Assembly: GCA_020861125.1 (NCBI GenBank)
Contig: JAJBSZ010000352.1
Location: forward strand, 1-5,132
DNA: 5,132 bases
Origin: Planctomycetota bacterium
GTDB lineage: Bacteria > Planctomycetota > SZUA-567
Direction of reading: 5' to 3'
Numbering within the stretch: the stretch's first letter is position 1; each line of letters begins with the position of its first letter. Under the pieces are notes generated by a model that saw nothing but the letters and a program-made list of their open reading frames with translations, was not told where the DNA came from and searched no databases. Positions 1 to 5,132 of this stretch are shown here, piece by piece. Made by a program: the position numbers and the translations under genes.

Positions 1-1322
1 TACCGGGCCGCCAGCGGCAGGATGCCCTCGATGCGGTCCGTCTCCCCCGACACCGAATTCACCAGCGCACGCCCCGGGTAGAGGCGGAGCGCCCGCTCCA
101 TCGCCTCCGGTTTCACCGTGGCGATGGCCAGCGGCGCCGCCACCGCCGGAGCGAGCATGGCGACGGCGGCGCGGAGCATGGCCGCCTCGTCGATGCCGCC
201 GAGGCCGAGGTTCACGTCCAGGAGATCCGCACCGGCCGCGATCTGTTCTTCGGCGAAGACGGCGACCCGTTCCAGGTTGCCTGCGAGAAGTTCCGCCTGA
301 AAGGCCTTTTTGCCGGTGGGATTGATGCGCTCGCCGACGATGCGGAGCGGCGCCGCCCGGCCGTCGACGGCGGAGAAATCCACCAGGGTCCGGGACGACG
401 CCACCGCCAGCCGGCGGGAAATGGGCGGCGGCGTACGGCTGCCGGCGATGGCGTCCAGGGCGCGGCGGGTGGCGCGGATGTGGTCCGGCGTGGTGCCGCA
501 GCAGCCGCCGACGATGGACGCGCCCATGCCGACGCCGCGGGCCACCGCGCTGGCGAACTCCTCCGGCCCCAGGTCGTAGTGGTTCCGCCCGTCCCGGAGG
601 CAGGGCATGCCGGCGTTCGGCTTGATGAACACGGGCACCCGGGCGTAGGGCAGCATCCGCTCCAGCAGCAGGAGCATCTCCTCCGGACCGGTGGAACAGT
701 TGCAGCCCACGGCGTCGGCGCCCAGCCCCTGGAGAATGACCAGCGCCACCTCCGGCGGCGAACCGGAGATGGTGCGGCCGTGGGCGTCGTAGGTCATGCC
801 GGCGATGACCGGATGATCGGAAGTGAGCTCGCGCACGGCGATGACGGCGGCGCGGGCCTCCTGAATATCCATCATGGTCTCGATCATGAACCCGTCGACG
901 CCGCCGGCCAGGAGCGCCTCGGCCTGCTCCCGGAACACCGCCACCGCCTCCTCGAAGGGAAAGGGACCGAAGGGTTCGACCAGCTGCCCGGTGGGGGAGA
1001 GGTCGCCAAAGAGCATTTTCCCCGGCGGGACGACCTCGCGGGAGATCTCCCCCAGACGCCGGTTCATCTCCCCGACCTGGTCGGAAAGGTTGTGGTCCGC
1101 CAGCTTGACCCGGTTGGCGCCGAAGGTGCAGGCGAGGACGATGTCCGACCCGGCCGCGTAGTACTCGCGGTGCAGCTCCTGGATGACGGCGGGATTGTCC
1201 ATCACCCATTGTTCCGGCGCCGCGCCCGGCGGCAGGCCGCGCTTGAACAGCTCGGTGCCAGTCGCCCCGTCCAGAATGAGGGGTCGGTCAAAAGCGGTGC
1301 GTTGCCACTGGTTGCGATCCAT
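1..1322 (-). CDS. metH: Cobalamin-dependent methionine synthase, N-terminal part (runs off left edge)
   Basis: The product transfers a methyl group from 5-methyltetrahydrofolate through cobalamin to homocysteine, giving methionine in the cytoplasm. The visible 440 codons begin with a homocysteine S-methyltransferase domain (about residues 10-290). It shows DGATGTEL near residue 18, CTFGANRVKL near 65, and the zinc-ligand cysteines in GCNCSTGP (Cys209) and GGCCGTTP (Cys274, Cys275). A pterin-binding domain starts near residue 326 with GERINPTGKK (330-339) and LLDVNLG (367-373). This domain pair points to MetH and argues against a stand-alone homocysteine methyltransferase or the fusion with methylene-THF reductase. 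The cobalamin-binding modules would lie beyond the left edge and cannot be checked. The ATG at 1322 is chosen because GGGAG sits 6 bases upstream and the family's N-terminal motif follows at once. Oddity: the pterin-domain IDS motif reads IAT (residues 400-402), losing a normally conserved Asp. The gene has its own putative promoter and structured leader. Confidence 0.93.
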   Translation of the reverse strand, partial: MDRNQWQRTAFDRPLILDGATGTELFKRGLPPGAAPEQWVMDNPAVIQELHREYYAAGSDIVLACTFGANRVKLADHNLSDQVGEMNRRLGEISREVVPPGKMLFGDLSPTGQLVEPFGPFPFEEAVAVFREQAEALLAGGVDGFMIETMMDIQEARAAVIAVRELTSDHPVIAGMTYDAHGRTISGSPPEVALVILQGLGADAVGCNCSTGPEEMLLLLERMLPYARVPVFIKPNAGMPCLRDGRNHYDLGPEEFASAVARGVGMGASIVGGCCGTTPDHIRATRRALDAIAGSRTPPPISRRLAVASSRTLVDFSAVDGRAAPLRIVGERINPTGKKAFQAELLAGNLERVAVFAEEQIAAGADLLDVNLGLGGIDEAAMLRAAVAMLAPAVAAPLAIATVKPEAMERALRLYPGRALVNSVSGETDRIEGILPLAAR

Positions 1323-1328
1323 ATCAGG

Positions 1329-1351
1329 CTCCCGCCGCTCCCGGAGCGGCG
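1329..1351 (-). promoter_or_regulatory. metH ribosome binding site with abutting 19-base palindrome
   Basis: On the minus strand GGGAG (1329-1333) lies 6 bases before the metH ATG and serves well as a Shine-Dalgarno sequence. Directly upstream is a perfect inverted repeat at 1333-1351 with arms CGCCGCTCC and GGAGCGGCG around one central base. As RNA it would form about 8 GC-rich pairs with a three-base loop and would touch the first base of the ribosome binding site. It could modulate ribosome access or act as a protein-binding site. The repeat is seen directly; its function is inferred. Confidence 0.6.
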
Positions 1352-1360
1352 TATACAACA

Positions 1361-1387
1361 GGGACCGATCGCCCAGCGATCGGTACC
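1361..1387 (-). promoter_or_regulatory. Inverted repeat (hairpin or operator) in the metH leader
   Basis: Perfect 8-base arms ACCGATCG (1364-1371) and CGATCGGT (1377-1384) flank a 5-base loop. After one mismatch, two more G-C pairs extend the stem to 1361-1387. It lies about 10-36 bases downstream of the predicted metH transcription start. It could be a leader RNA hairpin, an operator for a dimeric repressor, or a weak terminator for the upstream SEL1 gene. No T-run follows on the minus strand, which makes efficient intrinsic termination unlikely. Confidence 0.55.
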
Positions 1388-1403
1388 GCCACTATCCGAC
1401 TCT

Positions 1404-1432
1404 AGTATAGCCAGGCCGCTCTCGCGCCGCAA
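1404..1432 (-). promoter_or_regulatory. Putative sigma-70-type promoter of metH
   Basis: Minus-strand hexamers TTGCGG (1427-1432) and TATACT (1404-1409) are separated by exactly 17 bases. The -10 matches the consensus at five of six positions, the -35 at three of six. The promoter lies between the SEL1 stop and metH, in a stretch with no other gene, and would give a leader of roughly 75 bases containing both inverted repeats. It is a pattern match only. Confidence 0.5.
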
Positions 1433-1454
1433 TGCTTCTCCGGTGGCCGCTCCG

Positions 1455-2969
1455 TCACTCCGCGGTGGCAGCGGAATCCATTTCCGCCAGAAAGGTGCGG
1501 ATCGCCTCTTCCATCACCTTATCGCCGGTCTGCCCTTGCGCCCGGCGCAGCCAGACGGCGGCTGCCTCCGGGTCCCGGTCCACACCCAGACCTTCGGCGT
1601 ACAGCCGCCCCAGCTGATACCAGGCGACCGGCAGGTCCTCGGCCGCGCGGTACCAGCCGGCGGCCGCGGCATAATCCTGCGCCACCAATTCCCCCTTCCG
1701 GTACAACTCACCCAGGCGGTAGCAAGCCGTAGTCTCACCTTGTTCGGCCGCGGTCCGCAGGTAGGATACGCCCTTCTCCGGGTCCCGCCTGACGCCGCGG
1801 CCACTGAGGAGAAGGAGGCCATACAGCCGTTGGGAAAGGATCTGTCCCTGTTCCGCGGCCTGCCGGAGGAGTTCGGCCCCCTGGGTTTCGTCCTTTTCCA
1901 TCCCATAGCCAAAAAAATGACATTCCGCCAAATAGAAGATGGCGTCAGCGCTGCCCAGATTCGCCGACTTCTGGAACCAGACGATCGCCTCGGCGAGGTT
2001 TTCCTCGCCCAGCGTAGCCTGGTAATGGAATTCGCCGACCCGGAGGGCCGCTGCCGCGTGACCCCCGGCGGCCGCCTTCTGGTACAGGGAAAATGCCTGC
2101 GTCAGATCCCGATCCACCCCCCGACCGGAATGGTACATCCTCCCTAGCCGGTATATCGATTCCGGAAGTCCCGCTTCAGCGCCGACACTGAGCCATTGGA
2201 ATGCTTCGCGGTCGTCCCGGTCCACCCCGATGCCGTCGAAGTAAAGAATCCCCAGGCTCTCCGCCGCCGCCAGGTCACCTTCGTCCGCCGCCCGCCGCAG
2301 CCAGACGGCGCCGGCGATCGGGTCGGCCGGCGCTCCCTCCCCTTCCAGGTACAGGGTACCCAGATGGCCATAGGCCTCGGGTTGCCCAGCCACCGCCGAT
2401 CGGAGCAGCCAGTGATAGGCTTGCTTCTCGTCGGCCGGGCAGCCGAGGCCGTCGTGATAACAAGCGGCAACCAACAGCATCGAATTGGCAAGGCCTTGTT
2501 CCGCCGCCGCCAATATCAGCCGGAACCCTTCCTCGGCCCGGCCTTCGTCCATGCAGTATAGCCTCCCCAGGTTATGCATCGCCTTGGCGAAGCCCTGGAC
2601 GGCGCTCGCCTCGTAGAGCCGCAGCGCCGCGTCCATGTCCGCGTCCGTGCCTACGCCGTGTTGCAGCATGTAGGCGAGTTCGAACTGCGCCGTGGCGTCG
2701 CCGTTGTCGGCTGCCAGCCGGTACCATTTGGCGGCTTCGGCATGGTTGACGGCCACCCCGTCGCCGCGGGCGAACATGTCGCCCAGTTCCCGCTGTGCCG
2801 CGATATCTCCCTGTTCCGCCCGCGCCGCCAGCTCCCGCGTCCGCGGCGTGGATTCGAAGGAATAGCGGTAGCCGGGAAGCTCGACGTTGCACCGCACGTC
2901 GCTCACGACGAAACCGAGAAGGGCCGCCAGCACCACGGCCAGCAGCGCGCCGAACAGAAACCGTCGCAT
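1455..2969 (-). CDS. SEL1-repeat (tetratricopeptide-like) protein with N-terminal signal or anchor
   Basis: The 504-residue product starts with a short basic stretch and a hydrophobic segment (about residues 4-22, FLFGALLAVVLAALLGFVV), so it is probably exported and either periplasmic or anchored in the inner membrane. The Cys at residue 27 lacks a lipobox, which argues against a lipoprotein. Residues 56-482 form twelve tandem SEL1 repeats, and a short helical tail follows. No catalytic domain is visible. SEL1 proteins usually act as protein-binding scaffolds, for example in envelope assembly or signalling; the partner here is unknown. The ATG at 2969 is preferred because GGGAG lies 7 bases upstream and the hydrophobic segment follows directly. 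An in-frame GTG at 3074 would add 35 hydrophilic residues and would require translation through the terminator at 3000-3037, so I regard it as an over-extension. The gene lies between etfA and metH with a gap on each side, and nothing in it links it to either function. Confidence 0.88.
   Translation of the reverse strand: MRRFLFGALLAVVLAALLGFVVSDVRCNVELPGYRYSFESTPRTRELAARAEQGDIAAQRELGDMFARGDGVAVNHAEAAKWYRLAADNGDATAQFELAYMLQHGVGTDADMDAALRLYEASAVQGFAKAMHNLGRLYCMDEGRAEEGFRLILAAAEQGLANSMLLVAACYHDGLGCPADEKQAYHWLLRSAVAGQPEAYGHLGTLYLEGEGAPADPIAGAVWLRRAADEGDLAAAESLGILYFDGIGVDRDDREAFQWLSVGAEAGLPESIYRLGRMYHSGRGVDRDLTQAFSLYQKAAAGGHAAAALRVGEFHYQATLGEENLAEAIVWFQKSANLGSADAIFYLAECHFFGYGMEKDETQGAELLRQAAEQGQILSQRLYGLLLLSGRGVRRDPEKGVSYLRTAAEQGETTACYRLGELYRKGELVAQDYAAAAGWYRAAEDLPVAWYQLGRLYAEGLGVDRDPEAAAVWLRRAQGQTGDKVMEEAIRTFLAEMDSAATAE
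1524..2804 (-). repeat. Twelve tandem SEL1 protein repeats
   Basis: Protein-level repeats of about 36 residues begin at residues 56, 92, 128, 161, 197, 233, 269, 305, 341, 377, 413 and 447 of the SEL1 protein. The recurring pattern is a small residue, LG, an aromatic pair position, G-x-G-V-x-x-D and then A-x-x-W-x-x-x-A-A-x-x-G. Good copies contain LGRMYHSGRGVDRD or LGRLYAEGLGVDRDP. Repeat 3 is shortened to about 33 residues, repeat 8 lacks the G-x-G-V turn (QATLGEEN), and repeat 11 is shortened near its end (AAEDLP). The copies are diverged, so this is an old array rather than a recent DNA-level expansion. Confidence 0.88.
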
Positions 2970-2974
2970 GCGTT

Positions 2975-2988
2975 TTCTCCCGGGAGAA
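2975..2988 (-). promoter_or_regulatory. Ribosome binding site of the SEL1 gene inside a 14-base palindrome
   Basis: GGGAG (minus strand, 2977-2981) stands 7 bases before the ATG at 2969 and decides that start over the upstream GTG. It is embedded in the perfect palindrome TTCTCCCGGGAGAA. As RNA this could fold into a five-pair stem with a CCGG loop and partly hide the site. The stem is short and its effect, if any, is uncertain. Confidence 0.55.
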
Positions 2989-2999
2989 TGAGCATCGGC

Positions 3000-3037
3000 A
3001 AAAAAACGGACTGGTCGCGACGCGAACAGTCCGTTTT
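3000..3037 (-). terminator. Intrinsic terminator after etfA
   Basis: On the minus strand the arms AAAACGGACTG (3027-3037) and CAGTCCGTTTT (3003-3013) pair perfectly over 11 bases, and the transcript then continues the T-run to seven (3000-3006). The 13-base interval between the arms can itself pair (TCGCG against CGCGA), giving a long stem. It lies 50 bases past the etfA stop and ends the etfBA unit. On the plus strand only four T follow the stem, so termination in that direction would be weaker. Confidence 0.9.
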
Positions 3038-3048
3038 CGGATAATCCA

Positions 3049-3076
3049 GTTATACCGCCCGGCGAATTTCGCACAA
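3049..3076 (-). promoter_or_regulatory. Possible promoter for the SEL1 gene upstream of the terminator
   Basis: Minus-strand TTGTGC (3071-3076), a 16-base spacer and TATAAC (3049-3054) resemble a sigma-70 promoter, with three of six and five of six matches. Transcription would begin near 3042, so the terminator stem would occupy almost the first 40 bases of the message. That would make the terminator an attenuator-like element for the SEL1 gene. This is a weak pattern match. Confidence 0.3.
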
Positions 3077-3086
3077 CCCTCCGCGC

Positions 3087-4283
3087 TTAGGCTTCGCCGC
3101 CCAGTTCCCGGATCATGGCCGGCACCACCTCGAACACGTCGCCGACGATGCCGTAGCTGGCGACGGAAAAGATCGGCGCGTCCTTGTCCTTGTTGATGGC
3201 GATGATCCGGTCGGCCGACGACATGCCGACCAGATGCTGCACCGCGCCGGAGATGCCGCAGGCGATGTAGAGCTTGGGCTGCACGGTCTTGCCGGTCTGC
3301 CCGACCTGATGGCTATACGGCATCCAGCCGGCGTCGACGGCGGCGCGGGAGGAGCCGACCGCGCCCCCGAGAAGCTTGGCCAACTTTTCGATCAGGCCGA
3401 AGGCCTCCGGCCGGCCGAGGCCGCGGCCGCCCGAGACGATGATGTCGGCATCGACCAGGTTGACGGTATCGGAAATTTCCGGCAGCCATTCCAGCCGCTT
3501 GGTGCGGGAGCGGAGCAGGCTGCCGTCGGCGGCAATCTTTTCCAGGGTGCCGTTGCGGCCACCGTCCTTCACCGCCGCCTGCATCACCTTGTGCCGGACG
3601 GTGGACATTTGCGGCCGGTGCTTGGCGCAGAGGATCGAGGCCATGATGTTACCGCCGAAGGCGGGCCGGGTCTGCAGGAGCAGCCGGTCGTCCGTGATAT
3701 CCAGACCGGTGCAGTCGGCGGTGAGGCCGGTGTGGGCCGAGACCGCCACCCGGGCCAAAAAGCTCCGGCCGATGGCGGTGGCACCGGCCAGGAAGATCTC
3801 CGGTTTTCGGCGGTTGATGAGGTCGGTCACCACCTGGGCATAGGGTTCGGACGCGTAGTGCTTAAGCGCCGGATCGTCCACCTGCAACACCGCGTCCACC
3901 GGATACTCCAGGAGCTCGCGGCAGGCCTCGTCCATCTCGTGGCCGAGCACCAGCACGGTGAGGGGCACGCCCAGTTTGTCCGCCAGTTCCCGGCCCTTGC
4001 CGATCAGTTCGTGCACCACCCCCTGGATGACGCCGTCGATTTGTTCGCCAAAAACCCATACCCCCTGGTAGTCGGCGAGGTTCACCACATCGGCCTTTTC
4101 AGCCTTGGTCAGGGCGACGGCTCCAAATTTACACGACGGCACGCAGGCGCCGCAGAAGGTGCAGTTGTCGTTCACCGCCGCCAACTTTCCGGACATCTCC
4201 AGCGCGCCGAAAGGGCAGGTTTTGACGCAAACTTGGCAGCCGACGCATTTCTCGGCATGTATCAACAGTGCATTATCCGACAT
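3087..4283 (-). CDS. etfA: Electron transfer flavoprotein alpha subunit with N-terminal two-cluster ferredoxin domain
   Basis: The 398-residue protein is the FAD-binding subunit of a heterodimeric Etf that passes electrons between dehydrogenases and other carriers. Residues 1-60 form a ferredoxin-type domain with two full cysteine sets: Cys13, 16, 19, 23 (followed by Pro) and Cys41, 44, 47, 51, expected to hold two [4Fe-4S] clusters. The Etf alpha N-terminal domain follows (about 73-260), then the FAD domain (about 275-398). The latter shows SGGRGLG (284-290), SSRAAVDAGW (311-320), QVGQTGK (326-332), CGISGAVQH (342-350) and YGIVGD (377-382). The usual ADYGIVGD reads ASYGIVGD, with Ser376 in place of Asp. 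Similar fusions are known, for example in Acetobacterium lactate dehydrogenase and caffeyl-CoA reductase complexes. The ATG at 4283 has AAGGA 7 bases upstream and gives an N-terminus that leads directly into the ferredoxin motif. A GTG at 4325 in the same frame lacks support. The gene is probably co-transcribed with etfB and is followed by an intrinsic terminator. The partner dehydrogenase is not in the window. Confidence 0.95.
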   Translation of the reverse strand: MSDNALLIHAEKCVGCQVCVKTCPFGALEMSGKLAAVNDNCTFCGACVPSCKFGAVALTKAEKADVVNLADYQGVWVFGEQIDGVIQGVVHELIGKGRELADKLGVPLTVLVLGHEMDEACRELLEYPVDAVLQVDDPALKHYASEPYAQVVTDLINRRKPEIFLAGATAIGRSFLARVAVSAHTGLTADCTGLDITDDRLLLQTRPAFGGNIMASILCAKHRPQMSTVRHKVMQAAVKDGGRNGTLEKIAADGSLLRSRTKRLEWLPEISDTVNLVDADIIVSGGRGLGRPEAFGLIEKLAKLLGGAVGSSRAAVDAGWMPYSHQVGQTGKTVQPKLYIACGISGAVQHLVGMSSADRIIAINKDKDAPIFSVASYGIVGDVFEVVPAMIRELGGEA

Positions 4284-4290
4284 TTCTCTT

Positions 4291-4295
4291 TCCTT
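4291..4295 (-). promoter_or_regulatory. Ribosome binding site of etfA
   Basis: AAGGA on the minus strand lies 7 bases before the ATG at 4283. It supports that start over the GTG at 4325, which would add 14 residues with no family similarity ahead of the ferredoxin domain. Confidence 0.65.
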
Positions 4296-4323
4296 GTTCT
4301 CGCGTACGGGCGGCGGTATCGCC

Positions 4324-4353
4324 ACCGGGGCATGACGGGCGCCGAGCCCCGGT
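4324..4353 (-). other. Hairpin at the etfB stop, between etfB and etfA
   Basis: Arms ACCGGGGC (4324-4331) and GCCCCGGT (4346-4353) pair over 8 bases around a 14-base loop containing GGCGCC. The arm nearest etfB includes the last base of its stop codon. There is no T-run, so it is unlikely to be a terminator. A role in message stability or in setting the EtfB to EtfA ratio is possible but inferred. Confidence 0.5.
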
Positions 4354-5132
4354 CAGGCTATCTGCATTTCCTTTATCTTCCCGACGATGATCTTCGCCGC
4401 GTCGGCGGCGGTCTCCGCCTCGATCATCTCGCCGCCGCCGCGCCGGGGCGGACTGAAAGTGCGGTTGACGGCGGTGGGCGATCCCTTCAGGCCCACGGTC
4501 TCCGGGTCGGCGTCGATGTTCTTTTCATCCCAGACGACGATCTCCGCCTTCTTCGCCCGCATCTTGCCCTTCAGTGACGGTAGGCGCGGCTCGTTGATTT
4601 CCTTGACCACCGTCAGCACCGCCGGCAGCGCCACCTCCAGCACCTCCTTGCCCGTTTCCATCAGGCATTCCACCACCGCCCGGCCCTTTTCGATCTCCCG
4701 GATCTTCGACACGTAGCAGGCCTGCGGCCAGTCGAGGTGGCAGGAAATTCCCGGACCCACCTGAGCGGTGTCGCCGTCGATAGCCTGCTTGCCCGCCAGC
4801 ACCACGTCCGGCTGCAGCTTCTTCATCGCCTGCGCCAGGGTCAGGCTGGTGGACCAAGTGTCGCCGCCGGCAAAGGCGCGGCTGCACAACAGGACCGCAT
4901 CGTCGACACCCAGGGAAATCGCTTCGCGCAGGGCCGACTCGGCCTGCGGCGGACCCATGGTCACCACCGTCACCGTGCCTTCGCCCAGACGCTCGCGGAT
5001 GCGCACGCCCTCCTCGATGGCATAGGCGTCAAACGGATTGATGATCGACTCCACCCCCTGCCGCACCAGCGTATTGGTCACCGGATCAATACGGACGTCG
5101 GTGGTGTCGGGAACCTGCTTAATACACACTAC
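4353..5132 (-). CDS. etfB: Electron transfer flavoprotein beta subunit (start just beyond right edge)
   Basis: The visible 259 residues are nearly the whole protein and belong to the subunit that partners EtfA and binds AMP or, in bifurcating complexes, a second FAD. It opens with VVCIKQVPDTTDVRID, which in relatives is preceded by only about three residues (Met-Lys-Ile or similar), so the true start lies outside the window; the GTG at 5129 is an internal Val. Visible motifs, counted from the first visible residue, are INPFDAYAIEEG (31-42), the nucleotide-binding segment AGKQAIDGDTAQVGPG (113-128), and the beta-subunit signature NEPRLPSLKGKMRAKK (180-195). The GDTAQVGP form is typical of NADH-linked, bifurcation-type Etfs, whereas mitochondrial-type proteins read DDCNQTG. 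Lengths match the family and no frame break is seen. etfA follows 69 bases downstream. Confidence 0.95.
   Translation of the reverse strand, partial: VVCIKQVPDTTDVRIDPVTNTLVRQGVESIINPFDAYAIEEGVRIRERLGEGTVTVVTMGPPQAESALREAISLGVDDAVLLCSRAFAGGDTWSTSLTLAQAMKKLQPDVVLAGKQAIDGDTAQVGPGISCHLDWPQACYVSKIREIEKGRAVVECLMETGKEVLEVALPAVLTVVKEINEPRLPSLKGKMRAKKAEIVVWDEKNIDADPETVGLKGSPTAVNRTFSPPRRGGGEMIEAETAADAAKIIVGKIKEMQIA

Noticed and set aside
1361..1387. Intrinsic terminator for the SEL1 gene
   Set aside because: The stem is good but no T-run follows it on the minus strand, and it lies downstream of the likely metH promoter, so a leader or operator role fits better.
1323..1403. SAM, SAH or cobalamin riboswitch upstream of metH
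   Set aside because: The leader is too short for a cobalamin riboswitch and I could not match the conserved core of a SAM or SAH type by eye. Only unspecific hairpins can be claimed.
480..2147. A 555-codon open frame on the plus strand
   Set aside because: It runs antisense to metH and the SEL1 gene, is rich in His, Arg, Gly and Pro in low-complexity fashion, and has no recognisable motif. In GC-rich DNA such long antisense frames are common.
1524..2804. DNA tandem repeat or CRISPR-like array
   Set aside because: The periodicity is at the protein level (about 36 residues, SEL1 repeats) with strongly diverged DNA and no identical repeat units or spacers.
2970..3074. N-terminal extension of the SEL1 protein from a GTG at 3074
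   Set aside because: It would place 35 hydrophilic residues before the signal segment and run translation through a strong terminator stem. The ATG at 2969 has a better-spaced ribosome binding site.
4284..4325. N-terminal extension of EtfA from a GTG at 4325
   Set aside because: The extra 14 residues show no family similarity, and the ATG at 4283 has AAGGA at good spacing directly before the ferredoxin domain.
3234..4577. A 447-codon open frame on the plus strand
   Set aside because: It lies antisense to etfA and part of etfB, both well supported by motifs. Its composition (His, Gly, Ala, Val, Asp, Leu) is that of a codon-mirror shadow.

Overview
The window carries four genes, all on the minus strand, in GC-rich DNA with dense coding and short gaps. 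Read in the direction of transcription (high to low coordinates) the order is: etfB (its first few codons lie beyond the right edge), etfA with an N-terminal ferredoxin domain, a SEL1-repeat protein with a signal or anchor sequence, and the N-terminal part of a cobalamin-dependent methionine synthase (metH) that runs off the left edge. The ferredoxin-fused EtfA, the EtfB sequence type and the modular MetH suggest a Gram-negative anaerobe or facultative anaerobe, for example a deltaproteobacterium of the Geobacter/Desulfuromonas kind. That placement is an inference from gene content and base composition, not a demonstrated assignment.

Right part (3087-5132): etfB and etfA form a two-gene unit separated by 69 bases that hold a hairpin just after the etfB stop. 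Together they make a heterodimeric electron transfer flavoprotein. EtfA carries two complete four-cysteine [4Fe-4S] motifs, so the complex can probably exchange electrons with ferredoxin-like partners. EtfB has the AIDGDTAQVGP segment typical of the NADH-linked, bifurcation-type Etf group. A strong intrinsic terminator (3000-3037) closes this unit.

Middle part (1455-2969): one SEL1-repeat protein of 504 residues with a hydrophobic N-terminus and twelve repeats of about 36 residues, probably a periplasmic or membrane-anchored scaffold. Its start lies only 30 bases beyond the T-run of the etf terminator, so either it has a promoter upstream of that terminator or it depends on readthrough.

Left part (1-1454): a 132-base gap holds a good sigma-70-like promoter, two strong inverted repeats and a ribosome binding site, followed by metH. 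The visible 440 codons cover the homocysteine-binding domain with its three zinc-binding cysteines and the first part of the pterin-binding domain. The conserved Asp of the pterin domain's IDS motif appears to be Ala here.

I see no mobile element, CRISPR array, tRNA or rRNA. The long open frames on the plus strand are shadows of these four genes. Nothing in the window amounts to a clearly new system. The points most worth a second look are the Etf-ferredoxin fusion and its unknown partner, the terminator in the SEL1 leader, the structured metH leader and the MetH substitution.
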